Positions 8,475 to 17,237 of a stretch of DNA of 64,000 nt are shown here, in pieces. This DNA comes from Anaerolineales bacterium (lineage in GTDB: Bacteria > Chloroflexota > Anaerolineae > Anaerolineales > Villigracilaceae). How positions within the stretch are numbered: the stretch's first letter is position 1; each line of letters starts with the position of its first letter. The position numbers were made by a program, and so were the translations under genes. The notes under the pieces were generated by a model that saw nothing but the letters and a program-made list of their open reading frames with translations, was not told where the DNA came from and ran no database searches. Location of the stretch: positions 89,048-153,047 of the forward strand of contig JACZJC010000020.1 in the NCBI GenBank assembly GCA_014860745.1, read 5' to 3'.

Positions 8475-8942
8475 TTGGAGCCACTCGAAATAACCTCGGA
8501 CGACCCGCTTCTTGCAACTCTTGATTTTAAACCTTACCGCAGTCTGGTGAAACGCGGGGTCATCCCATTTTCGCCGAGAGAAGGGGAACCGCAGACAAAG
8601 GAATTGCAGACTCCGTGGGGGGCCATGTTGACTGCCAAAAAAGGCGACATGCTTGTATTTGAGCTGGATCATCCGAACGATGTCTGGCCTGTGGACGCGG
8701 GAATCTTCGATGAGAGTTATATGATTCTTGAGCCGGGCGTCTGCATCAAACGTGCTGTGACCCTGCTTGTGCCTCTGACCGATGTTACCAGGGGAGATGC
8801 GGACCGCATGGTGACTGTTCGTACTCTCGAAGGGGTGGAGACTGTACGGGCGGGAGATTTCTATTTAGCGAAAGGGGTGAAGGGCGAGATCTGGCCGTAT
8901 CCGATTGAAAAGGCCAATGAAATAATGAGACCCGCCGAGTAG
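8475..8942 (+). CDS. Small soluble protein with PGDYG-like motif, unknown function
   Basis: 155 aa starting with TTG, chosen because AGGAG lies 7 nt upstream and a good promoter precedes it. There are no membrane segments. The sequence has paired 'KGDMLVFEL' and 'AGDFYLAKGVKGEIWPYP' segments. The second resembles the 'PGDY...GVKGE.YP' signature seen in small phage and bacterial proteins of unknown role. The family is otherwise not recognised. It is transcribed divergently from the metalloprotease and convergently with the SLOG-like gene, and its stop codon lies in the loop of a strong terminator hairpin. Confidence 0.6.
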   Translation: MEPLEITSDDPLLATLDFKPYRSLVKRGVIPFSPREGEPQTKELQTPWGAMLTAKKGDMLVFELDHPNDVWPVDAGIFDESYMILEPGVCIKRAVTLLVPLTDVTRGDADRMVTVRTLEGVETVRAGDFYLAKGVKGEIWPYPIEKANEIMRPAE

Positions 8943-8961
8943 CTCGGCGGGTCTCATTATT
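8921..8961. terminator. 19-bp perfect hairpin terminator
   Basis: 8921-8939 pairs perfectly with 8943-8961. The 3-nt loop (8940-8942) is the TAG stop of the plus-strand gene, and the stop of the minus-strand operon (8960-8962) lies at the other foot. AT-rich feet give a short T run in both directions. Confidence 0.85.
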
Positions 8962-11326
8962 ATTTACTCTTTGGCGGGACACGTTTGATGATTTTGGATT
9001 TTCCAGATTCCGCGGCTGGTTTGCTCAAGTCTGGCAGGCCGTCAATTGCTCCGGCTATGAATCCATGGATGTACTTGGAGGTGTTGATCGTCTCGATCAT
9101 TCCACCGGTTTCGCGCATCAATTCCACCATGTGACGGGTTAGGCGCGCATCGCGGTCTTTGGGTCTGCCGCCAAGTCCGTTCCACACTGCGATTAGGCGC
9201 ACCTTGTCGATACCGTGAAGCAGGGAGGAATACAGCGCCCAGCGGTTATTGCGTTCATAAGGTTCATAGCCTTCCTTTGCTTCTCCGATATTGTCCATCT
9301 GGTAGTATTCATCCACGAGAGGGTGGCTGCGAATTTTGTAAAAGCGTTCCGTCCAGGTTTCGCCGCCGGGAGAAACAAATTCACGAATATAGGCGGCTTC
9401 AGCAAGAGGCAGGTGCACATCCACATGGATGCCCTTTTCGGCACATTCTTCTGCGAAGAGGATCTCGCTGCCGGCTGAGAGCCCTGCCAGGATGGCCTTG
9501 TCGTCTGACCCTGCATGGTATTTCTCGAGTTTCTTTCGAATTTCAGAGCGGATTTCATTTTCCCGGGTTTCAGGGAAGGTCTTCTTTTCCTTGCTGGGAT
9601 AATCGACCATATATCCGGCGAAAAGAAATACCTGTCCTGTGGATGAATTCCCTGTTGGTTTCTTTCTTTTTTTTCCTTTACCAGTCAAAGGGGGATTATC
9701 GGATTTACTTACACGGTTTACTTCTTCTTCAAGGATATTTATCGCAGCCTGTACGTTTTCGCCGCGCAAGTCCAGTGCCCGCAGGATCTCGAGCTGGGAC
9801 AAGGAGGCTTGCAGGAAAAACAAATTGCGCCGCGAGGCGGTGAGCGCCTTTCGGTAGGAGCGGATAACATTGGCAATGTTATCGATGGTGAGGACCCGTA
9901 ACTCAGCCAGCGATATCAGGGTCCAGTAATCCGCATTGTCTTCATCCACTTTTGTTTCAAGGGCGAACACGAGCGCGCCTTTGAGCTCGGGCAATTCCCT
10001 GCGGATTCTAGCAATATCGGGATCGGGGTCTTTTTTGTCGTCGAAGCGGTCTGCGAGGTGGACGGCAATGCTGGAAAGCGTAAGCGCGTTGACCCCGGGA
10101 TAGTAATTGTTCAGGTCGATTCGATAGCCTTTGAGATAAATGTCAATGGATTTGATCAGCCAGTGATAGGAATCGAAAGCGGCGCGCAGTCGTTTTGTTT
10201 TGTCCGAAATGTTCTTCCAAGAGTCGGCCCACATTTCCTTGTAGATGCGGCCGAGATAGGATATGGCTTCGCTGTCGTCGGGAAAATCATTCAGCAGGTT
10301 CTCGATCTTCACAATGGCTTCATCCACCCGGCCGAGGCGGTTGAGATGGAAAGCTTCTTCCCGCCGGAAGGCAAGGTTGCCGGAATTGACTTCCAACCCT
10401 TTGCGGTATTGAGCCAGAGCCAGTTCGTTCCGTCCCATATTGGCAAGCGCCTTGCCGGCTTCGCCGATGGCTTCCTCTTTGATGAGCGGGTTGCGAATCT
10501 CTTCCGTGAGCAGCAGGATGTCGCCGATGCGCTTTTGGCGCTGGGCAACCGTCACGCGCTGCTTCCATTCGTTATACTCGCGCCAAAAACCTGTTGCCAA
10601 TGGAGTCCGCAGCGAGTTCCGGTCCGGTTCTTTCAGCCCGGAGAGCAGGTTGTAGATGGGGCTGTGAATCGCATCGCGGTCCGAAGCCCAGGTGTCCTTG
10701 GTCATGCGCGCAATGGCTTGAATATCATTCTTCAGGAATTCAGGGTCCGGCACGCCTTCGGCTGTGATGTGATAGGGAAGCGTGCGTACGTTGAAGATAT
10801 CGAACGGCATGTAGGCGCGGCCCGCCTGGATATGCACCACGCCGCGTTTGCGAAACGCATGGCGGATGCCCAGCTCATAATAGGCATTGGCGTTGTCAAT
10901 GCTCAAGTCACATAGCACAAGGTCGGCAAGCAAAAGCTCCTGGAACATATCCGTCAGAATATCGCCGGAGGAGGTCTCTTCATCAGCGCGGAAGGGTTCA
11001 AAGCCCGACTCTTCCAAAGCGGGCTTGATCATCAGTTTATAAATTGCGTTGAAATCATAGAGCGTCCCATCGCTGCCTTTCTTTTTTCCGAAGGGCATTA
11101 CCACAAAGGCATGCGGACGAATCACAGGCCGCGTCGGGGCGGGACTTTCAACTGGTTCTACGACCGGAAGAGTGGGATTCGCTGCGGCAGTTGATTCCTT
11201 GTCCGAAGAGGCTGTACCCGTCTCCGCTGGGGTCACCGGCGCGGGAGAGGAGGATGGAGGTGTGGATGCTGGTAAAGAGGATAGAACATTTTCTTTGGGT
11301 GCGGGATTCGCGCTATGGTCAGTCAT
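8960..11326 (-). CDS. TIR/NDT-like - TPR - SLOG-like multidomain protein
   Basis: 788 aa. Residues 1-75 are a Pro/Ser/Thr-rich disordered lead. Residues 76-190 form a Rossmann-like domain ('HAFVVMPFGKK', 'ADLVLCDLSIDNANAYYELGIRHAF') of the type annotated as TIR-like or nucleoside-2-deoxyribosyltransferase-like in DUF4071/MAP3K-TRAF-binding proteins. Residues 240-560 are helical TPR-like repeats. Residues 570-760 end with 'ILAGLSAGSEILFAEECAEKGI' and 'RLIAVWNGLGG', which resemble the SLOG/TPR-S nucleotide-sensor fold. Known relatives work in nucleotide-signal conflict systems. It is last in a four-gene operon and lies 17 nt downstream of the SLATT gene. AAAGGA precedes the start. Domain names are by eye and need profile searches. 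Confidence 0.7.
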   Translation of the reverse strand: MTDHSANPAPKENVLSSLPASTPPSSSPAPVTPAETGTASSDKESTAAANPTLPVVEPVESPAPTRPVIRPHAFVVMPFGKKKGSDGTLYDFNAIYKLMIKPALEESGFEPFRADEETSSGDILTDMFQELLLADLVLCDLSIDNANAYYELGIRHAFRKRGVVHIQAGRAYMPFDIFNVRTLPYHITAEGVPDPEFLKNDIQAIARMTKDTWASDRDAIHSPIYNLLSGLKEPDRNSLRTPLATGFWREYNEWKQRVTVAQRQKRIGDILLLTEEIRNPLIKEEAIGEAGKALANMGRNELALAQYRKGLEVNSGNLAFRREEAFHLNRLGRVDEAIVKIENLLNDFPDDSEAISYLGRIYKEMWADSWKNISDKTKRLRAAFDSYHWLIKSIDIYLKGYRIDLNNYYPGVNALTLSSIAVHLADRFDDKKDPDPDIARIRRELPELKGALVFALETKVDEDNADYWTLISLAELRVLTIDNIANVIRSYRKALTASRRNLFFLQASLSQLEILRALDLRGENVQAAINILEEEVNRVSKSDNPPLTGKGKKRKKPTGNSSTGQVFLFAGYMVDYPSKEKKTFPETRENEIRSEIRKKLEKYHAGSDDKAILAGLSAGSEILFAEECAEKGIHVDVHLPLAEAAYIREFVSPGGETWTERFYKIRSHPLVDEYYQMDNIGEAKEGYEPYERNNRWALYSSLLHGIDKVRLIAVWNGLGGRPKDRDARLTRHMVELMRETGGMIETINTSKYIHGFIAGAIDGLPDLSKPAAESGKSKIIKRVPPKSK

Positions 11327-11343
11327 GACAAATATCCTTTAAG

Positions 11344-12639
11344 TTATCCCTTGGGTTCGTGCGACTTGGGGTACCGGGAAAGCAGGTTATTCAAAACGGC
11401 GGGGGGAGTGTTCGAGCCGATTTCAACTCCCGCAAATTCCTCAGCGATTTCCGCCAATGCAGATTTCAGCCCGCTGAAGCGCTCCTGAATTCCACGCTGC
11501 ATGGCTTCCAACTCGGCCCTTACGATATCGGAAGAGGCCTCCTTGGAAAGTTCGTTCAACGCATTTTCCATCTCTTCTGTGAGGACCTTCTCAGATTCGC
11601 CCAGTTTATCGCTGGTGAAGTCCACTACTGCGTCTTCCATGGACTGTTTGAGACGGCGGTCTGATTCGCGCGCTTCCTTGATGACACGGTTGATGAGGCT
11701 GGCCTCTTCGTCGAGGTCGGACGCTTTTAACGCTTCCTGCATGGCTTTGATGTATTCAACGTTCTGGCTCCAAAGGATTTCTTCGGTGGAGCGCACCATG
11801 TTGAAGAATTCGCTCTGGGTCTTCTCGCTTTCATCCAGGCTTTTCCAATGATCATAGAGGATGCCGAGTTCCATTCGCACTTTGCTGTAATTCCGCACAA
11901 CCGCATCGAGATTTCGCAATTCCTGCCAGCCAATCAGTGCTGCAGTAAAGGCAGCTGTAAGGGCAACCCACAATGGCAGGACGGCTGCAAGGAATACGCC
12001 CAGCCCTCCAGCAATCAGAATGAGGGTTTGCAAGCGCCTGCGTTCAGCCTGCCTTCTTACTACTCTTTCACTGTGCCAGTTTAATTGTTGCTCGAGCCTG
12101 TAATGGAAATATTCGTCCCCGTTAATGTCATTAAAGCCCCCATCGCTGGAAGGGTCCTTTGGATTATGGTGCGGAGGAATGGAGCCCTTGTAGGTTTCCA
12201 TGGTCAACTCGCCATTCATGCCGCTATAAACCGACCTTTGAATTTCAACGAGTCTCTTTTCGAGCCAGGTGCGGCGAGACGGTGAATCTTGTAGAATGGT
12301 GCGATAGCTGTAAATCTCTTTGAGAATTTCCTCCGCGCCTGCGCGGGAGACGAGCCAGTCCCCATTGGCATAATTGGTGCTTGTGTAGGCAGCAATACCG
12401 GATGCCAGGATCGGAAGGAGGAGGAGGAGACCTCGAATAATTAAACCTGCAAGCCCGCTCTCCAGGGGGAAACTTTGGGAAAGAATCGCAAAAAGGGTCG
12501 CAAGGATGCCAAGAGCTACGATCCACCTGCGCATTCGAAGATGGGCTTTCGTCCTTTTTGATGAGATCGCGTCCAATTGGGCAAAACGCGTCCACGCGAC
12601 TTCAAGGATAGGGACTGGTTGTTGAGGTTGTGTATCCAT
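11344..12639 (-). CDS. DUF4231/SLATT-type membrane protein (2+2 TM)
   Basis: 431 aa. Two pairs of membrane helices are visible: 39-55 with 63-85, and about 200-245. The first unit reads 'VAWTRFAQLDAIS', 'GILATLFAIL', 'LPILASGIAAY' and 'SRAGAEEILKEIYSYRT'. This is the SLATT_3-then-SLATT_1 arrangement I know from SMODS- and SLOG-associating 2TM effectors, which are thought to form pores or alter membranes when a nucleotide-sensing partner is triggered. The C-terminal 170 residues are helical and charged, probably coiled coil. It sits 13 nt downstream of the TIR-WD40 gene and 17 nt upstream of the SLOG-like gene. A GAGGA Shine-Dalgarno is present. Confidence 0.75.
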   Translation of the reverse strand: MDTQPQQPVPILEVAWTRFAQLDAISSKRTKAHLRMRRWIVALGILATLFAILSQSFPLESGLAGLIIRGLLLLLPILASGIAAYTSTNYANGDWLVSRAGAEEILKEIYSYRTILQDSPSRRTWLEKRLVEIQRSVYSGMNGELTMETYKGSIPPHHNPKDPSSDGGFNDINGDEYFHYRLEQQLNWHSERVVRRQAERRRLQTLILIAGGLGVFLAAVLPLWVALTAAFTAALIGWQELRNLDAVVRNYSKVRMELGILYDHWKSLDESEKTQSEFFNMVRSTEEILWSQNVEYIKAMQEALKASDLDEEASLINRVIKEARESDRRLKQSMEDAVVDFTSDKLGESEKVLTEEMENALNELSKEASSDIVRAELEAMQRGIQERFSGLKSALAEIAEEFAGVEIGSNTPPAVLNNLLSRYPKSHEPKG

Positions 12640-12652
12640 AAATGATCCTCTT

Positions 12653-15600
12653 TTACTGCTGGGGTAGGTTGGGGCAAAGCGAAGTGTATGCTTCGTCCTG
12701 GAAGAAGAATTCCCACTGGCTTGGGGTTAAATTTCTGGTAAGGCGGGAACACGCCATTGACACGAGATTTTCTTTTACGATAGGTACGAGCAGGTTGACA
12801 TCCCAGAATTGCAGGGTCTTCCGCGAGACGGAGGATAGCAGGTTGCCGTCTGGCGAAAAATTGATTCCGGATACAAGGTCTCCGTGTGGGATGCGAACGA
12901 CTTCTTCACCGGTGTTGAGGTCCCAGAGGTAGACAAAACCATCCGCGCTGGCCGATGCGAGCCAGCCCTTTTTGGAATTAAAATCGAGGGAAGTGACCCT
13001 CCCACTTTGAAGGAATTTGTAGGCGGGCTGGGTGAAATCTTTTTTGGTCATATCCCAGACGAAGATGCTTCCATCGGAACTTGTGGTTGCAAGCCAGGTC
13101 CCTTCGAGGTTGAAATTAAGCGAGCGGATGCTTCCAACTTGTTTAAGGGTGGTGATTTCCATATTGGAACCTGTGTCCCATAACACAGTTTTATCCATAA
13201 AGCCGATAGCCAGGATTGGGTCTTTGGGGCTGTATGCGGAAGTGAAGGCGATTTCATTGAATTTAAGCTCATTCACCAACTGGCCTGACTCGATCTCCCA
13301 AATATAGACGCTGGTGTTGTCTTCGTTGGTGGTCGCCAGGAATTTTCCATCCCCGCTGATTGCCAGTCCGCTGATATCTGATCCATGCGGGAGGGAATGT
13401 AAGACCTTTGTTTCGAGGTTGTATAAGATCGCCCTTGAATTGGAAACTTCGGAGTTTTCCGAGATAGCGATCCATTTGGAATCCGGGCTGACTTTAAGTT
13501 GTGCTGTGAGCTCATCGAAGGACAACACGTTTGTTCCCAGGGTGCTGTCATGCAGGGTGGTCAATTGGCTGGCTGGGATCTGCCAGAGAATTTTATCGTC
13601 CGTGTTGATCAGCATCCATTGGCCGGCAGGGTCAAACTTGGCCTTGTTTACGAATTCGGTAAACCCGATGTAGCCGATGCGCTCCTTCAGGGTGGAAATA
13701 TCCCAAACGGTGATATTCCCGCTGCGATCGCCAACGAAGATCATGTTTCCATCCTGGCTGAACAGCAGGGCCGAGCCGATCCCATCAATGGATGCCTCCA
13801 GCATCATTGCGCCGGTTTGGGCGTCCCAAAGTCTTGCGGTCAGGTCATATCCTGTACTCAGAATCCATTCGCCGTTCGGGCTGACTTCCACGCGCTGGAC
13901 AAAGCTGCCGTGCTGCATGCGGACTTTTTCCTGCCCGCTTTCGGCATCGAAAACGCGCACGATCTTGTCATCCGAGACGGTGACGAACCAGGAGCTGTCC
14001 GGGCTGAAAGCCACATCTTCCACCCAATCCGGATGGTTGATGACATGAGTCTGCCGCCCTGTTTCGGCTCTTGCCAGACGCGCCGTGCTGTCTTCGCTGA
14101 CCGAGACGATTTGCTTGCCATCCGGGCTGAAGGCCAGGTTGAATACTTCTGCATCGTGAAGGGAACCGGGTATCAGGAATCCACTCATCACCTTCCAAAG
14201 CCGCACTGTGCCCGTTTTTGTGCCAACGGCTAGCCAATCACCTGCGGGATGGAATTGAACAATACTGACCGGCCCTCTTGCAAAATTATAGTTATAAACA
14301 TTCTGGCGGATGTCGATGTTGATGACGGAAACAAATCCATCCTTGCGCCCGGCAGCCACAAGGCTGCCATTCGGGCTGAGGTCGATATCCAGAACATCTG
14401 TCCCGTAGTTGAATGTTTCAAGTTGGGAACCATTTTGAGGGTCCCAGAGGCGAACCGAACCGTCCAGGCTGGAAGTGACGAGGACGCGATTATCCCTGGA
14501 AAGGAAAGCGTCGGTCACATCGCTATCGTGTTGAACGCAAATCACCTTTTGGCCTTGCGGTGTCCATACACAGGCGGTCTTATCTGCGCTGGAGGAGATG
14601 ATGTATTGCCCATCCGGGCTGTTGTGAATGTTCCAGATCCTGCCCATATGTTTGATCTGCGCCACGGGCATCGGCATCAGGCTGAGGTTATGACGAAGGA
14701 TATCTTCCGCTTCGTTCGATGGTGAACGACTTAATGATTCCAGAGCCAGCAGGGTACTGATTTCCAGCTGACCGGGTCGTTCCTTGTAGGCGCCGGCTTG
14801 CGCGGCGCTTCGCTGAGCCTTGGCTTCATTTGCGCTTATTAATGCTTGTCTTTGATTTTCAACGGCAATGGCTTGTTGGGTAAGGGCCACCTGTTCACTG
14901 GCAGCAGCAGCTGCTGCGCTTATCTCAGCTGCTTCTCTGCTTTCAACGGCTGACCGCCATTGGAACAACGAAAAAATACCGAGAAGAATGCTGACTACCA
15001 GCACAAGGCCAATCCCTATGGTGAGGTTTCTCTGGCGGCGAATAGCATTCTGTCGGCTGGCGCTGATGTACTCCGCCTGCAATGGAATTACTCCCCGGCT
15101 TTTATGTTCAGTGGAGGCTGTCATCCACTTTTCGCCGTCTTCCAGGTCTTCACCCTGAAGAAGGTAGCTGGTGCTGCGATTCTTCCGGTCCCATTCCATG
15201 GCCCGTTCGAGCAGACGGGTATGCTGCTGAACCCATCCCAGGTCTGTCTGGATTGCGCTGACAAGCTGGGGAATGGTTCCCTTGAAATCATCCTTGCGCG
15301 AACGCAGATAAACCCAATTGGTGGATGACAGTTTGGGGTGCATTTTCTGTCTTTTTTCAGGTTCGCGGTACAACACCGGGATGATCTTTTTATTATTTTT
15401 TATGCCCAGTTCTAATTCATCCCGACAGACTTGGGATTTTAGAGAATCCGGGCTGATGACGAAAACAAAGGCATCCCCGCCCTCGATGGCGGCGCTGATC
15501 TCGGACATCCAATCCGAACTGAGGGGGATGCCTTCCCAGTCCACCCAGGCGTCGATGCCGGCCGCATCGATGGCATTGTTCAGTTTACGCACAAAAGCTT

Positions 15601-15661
15601 TGTCTTTGCGCGAATAGGAGATGAATATTTTTGTTTTTCGTGCTGCGTTTATTTCAGACAT
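12653..15661 (-). CDS. TIR - transmembrane - WD40 protein
   Basis: 1002 aa. Residues 9-130 are a TIR domain ('KIFISYSRKDKAFVRKLN', box-2-like 'WVDWEGIPLSSDW', and 'SLKSQVCRDELELG' with the acidic residue expected for NADase-type TIRs). A transmembrane helix follows at about 215-240 ('IGIGLVLVVSILLGIF'), then an alanine-rich coiled coil (245-300). The remainder is a long WD40 array ('LWDPQNGSQL', 'FSPDGKQIVSVS', 'LWDLNTGEEV'), about 14 repeats, hence probably two seven-bladed propellers. It is probably a membrane-anchored sensor-effector with the propeller outside or inside the cell depending on topology. It is second in the operon, 16 nt after the C39-like gene. Confidence 0.85.
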   Translation of the reverse strand: MSEINAARKTKIFISYSRKDKAFVRKLNNAIDAAGIDAWVDWEGIPLSSDWMSEISAAIEGGDAFVFVISPDSLKSQVCRDELELGIKNNKKIIPVLYREPEKRQKMHPKLSSTNWVYLRSRKDDFKGTIPQLVSAIQTDLGWVQQHTRLLERAMEWDRKNRSTSYLLQGEDLEDGEKWMTASTEHKSRGVIPLQAEYISASRQNAIRRQRNLTIGIGLVLVVSILLGIFSLFQWRSAVESREAAEISAAAAAASEQVALTQQAIAVENQRQALISANEAKAQRSAAQAGAYKERPGQLEISTLLALESLSRSPSNEAEDILRHNLSLMPMPVAQIKHMGRIWNIHNSPDGQYIISSSADKTACVWTPQGQKVICVQHDSDVTDAFLSRDNRVLVTSSLDGSVRLWDPQNGSQLETFNYGTDVLDIDLSPNGSLVAAGRKDGFVSVINIDIRQNVYNYNFARGPVSIVQFHPAGDWLAVGTKTGTVRLWKVMSGFLIPGSLHDAEVFNLAFSPDGKQIVSVSEDSTARLARAETGRQTHVINHPDWVEDVAFSPDSSWFVTVSDDKIVRVFDAESGQEKVRMQHGSFVQRVEVSPNGEWILSTGYDLTARLWDAQTGAMMLEASIDGIGSALLFSQDGNMIFVGDRSGNITVWDISTLKERIGYIGFTEFVNKAKFDPAGQWMLINTDDKILWQIPASQLTTLHDSTLGTNVLSFDELTAQLKVSPDSKWIAISENSEVSNSRAILYNLETKVLHSLPHGSDISGLAISGDGKFLATTNEDNTSVYIWEIESGQLVNELKFNEIAFTSAYSPKDPILAIGFMDKTVLWDTGSNMEITTLKQVGSIRSLNFNLEGTWLATTSSDGSIFVWDMTKKDFTQPAYKFLQSGRVTSLDFNSKKGWLASASADGFVYLWDLNTGEEVVRIPHGDLVSGINFSPDGNLLSSVSRKTLQFWDVNLLVPIVKENLVSMACSRLTRNLTPSQWEFFFQDEAYTSLCPNLPQQ

Positions 15662-15677
15662 GTCCTGCTCTTCGTCT

Positions 15678-17072
15678 TTACCTCACGACAAACCATGCCG
15701 CAACATACCCCTCATGAGTTGCGTCTTTTACCTTGAGCCATTGATTGTTTGCGCCGATTTTTGCTTCAGCACCGGGTTCTGTGACGGTAAATTCATAACC
15801 AAGCGGTACGCGTTTGATCAAGGTTGCTTCGCTGACGACGGGCTGGTTTCGCATGGATACCGCCTCGGCAGTGGTACGGACTTTTAAAGCCCCGCCCGCA
15901 GAAGGTGCAGAAGCGCTGGCGGCTTGCGCCGTGGATCCCCCGGCATATTTCACATACCATGCCGCTACGTAGCCTTCTTTTTTGTTATTGTCGCGGACTT
16001 TGATCCACTGGTTTTGAACGCCGACCTTGGGGATTGCCTGATTGGCGGGTTCAAGGCTGATAAGTTGTTCGGTGACGGGTATTTTCCGAATCAATGTTTC
16101 CGGTGAAATTACAGGCTGGCTGCGGAAGGATAACTCCTCGGTTGGGTAGAGTGCCAACGCACCGGGTGGAACTGGGGCCGGTGCCGCCGATGCGCCCCCC
16201 GGTCTAGGGGCGGGAACTGCCGAGGCGGATGGAGCAGGCGCAGGGGAGGATGAAGCGGGTTTGTTTTTCTGTTCGGAAACATACCAGGCAGCTACATATC
16301 CCTGATCGCCGGCGGGGTCTTGCACCTGGATCCATTGGCCTTGCACACCGATCTTTGATTTGACCTGGGACTTCGGTTCGAGGCAGATCAATTCGGTGGT
16401 CGCTGCCATGCGTTTCCATAAATATCCGGTGACCGAGGGTTCCGCCCGCAGGGAAAGATCATCTTCCGCTGCATAAATGATGAATTTTTCGGCAGGTACC
16501 GCAACCTTCGTAACTTTGGGGGGTTCGGGCGGTGTGGTACTGTAAGAATCGAACCACAGCACACCGCTGATTTCGGTTGCTATGGAAGCGCCGTTAAATT
16601 TGTAGCGGGTTGTCAACAGCACTTCCTTCGTGGGGCCGTCGCCGCCATATTTATAGGGATCGTAAAGGGAATAATCTCCGCCCTTCTTTTCTTTTACCAA
16701 AACAAAATGGGTTTGGATACCGGCTTGTTTGTTCCAGTCTACTTGCAGGATGACCGGTTTTCCCTGCGCCACAGCTGCATCGATTTGTGCAATGGGAGCG
16801 GGTGACGTTTCGCATGGCTGCATATCGCGGTAGGCGCAATTGGGCCAGATGTATGGAAGCACGCTCGGGATAAAAAACGCCCCCTGAAAACCGCCGGCAT
16901 TTTTCATTTTCTCATTGACGGTGACAGGGGTTTCGTTGTAGCCAATTCCATTCAGCATCATGGTCACAGACGTTAGCAGGCATCCCCAGCCGCCAATCGT
17001 CTCTTTTGAATGCCCCAGAGGAGCCGTCTTCCACGCCTCATCGTTCTGGTAAAGATTCTTTGTAACGAACAT
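15678..17072 (-). CDS. C39-like cysteine peptidase with three SH3-like domains
   Basis: 464 aa without a signal peptide. Residues 1-175 form a papain-like C39_2 fold: the probable nucleophile is C31 in 'GGWGCLLTSVTMML', His in 'GIQTHFVLVKEKK' and Asp in 'YSLYDPYKYGG'. Three bacterial SH3-like modules follow, each with a repeated pattern of 'LRAEP/FRSQP/MRNQP', 'QWI/LKV', 'GYVAAWYV/FV', separated by Pro/Ala linkers. It is first in the four-gene operon and has a strong AGGAGG. The lack of a leader suggests a cytoplasmic role or non-classical export. It could trim a partner protein of the operon, but no substrate can be named. Confidence 0.75.
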   Translation of the reverse strand: MFVTKNLYQNDEAWKTAPLGHSKETIGGWGCLLTSVTMMLNGIGYNETPVTVNEKMKNAGGFQGAFFIPSVLPYIWPNCAYRDMQPCETSPAPIAQIDAAVAQGKPVILQVDWNKQAGIQTHFVLVKEKKGGDYSLYDPYKYGGDGPTKEVLLTTRYKFNGASIATEISGVLWFDSYSTTPPEPPKVTKVAVPAEKFIIYAAEDDLSLRAEPSVTGYLWKRMAATTELICLEPKSQVKSKIGVQGQWIQVQDPAGDQGYVAAWYVSEQKNKPASSSPAPAPSASAVPAPRPGGASAAPAPVPPGALALYPTEELSFRSQPVISPETLIRKIPVTEQLISLEPANQAIPKVGVQNQWIKVRDNNKKEGYVAAWYVKYAGGSTAQAASASAPSAGGALKVRTTAEAVSMRNQPVVSEATLIKRVPLGYEFTVTEPGAEAKIGANNQWLKVKDATHEGYVAAWFVVR

Positions 17073-17237
17073 CTGGCCTTACCTCCTGCGTTTTGGTAAA
17101 GAATTGATTATTCGGCCAATTTTACTCCATATTTATTTGCAACAAACTTGCAACTTTTTAAGGTTGGGATGATATCTCCGCTTCCGACTCCGCCCCGGCC
17201 TGCCAGCCATTTCCGTGCATTTACTTCCCCGAATCAT

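Noticed and set aside
10058..10915. 285-codon plus-strand frame inside the TIR/NDT-TPR-SLOG gene
   Set aside because: Shadow of the minus-strand gene; translated product shows no family pattern.
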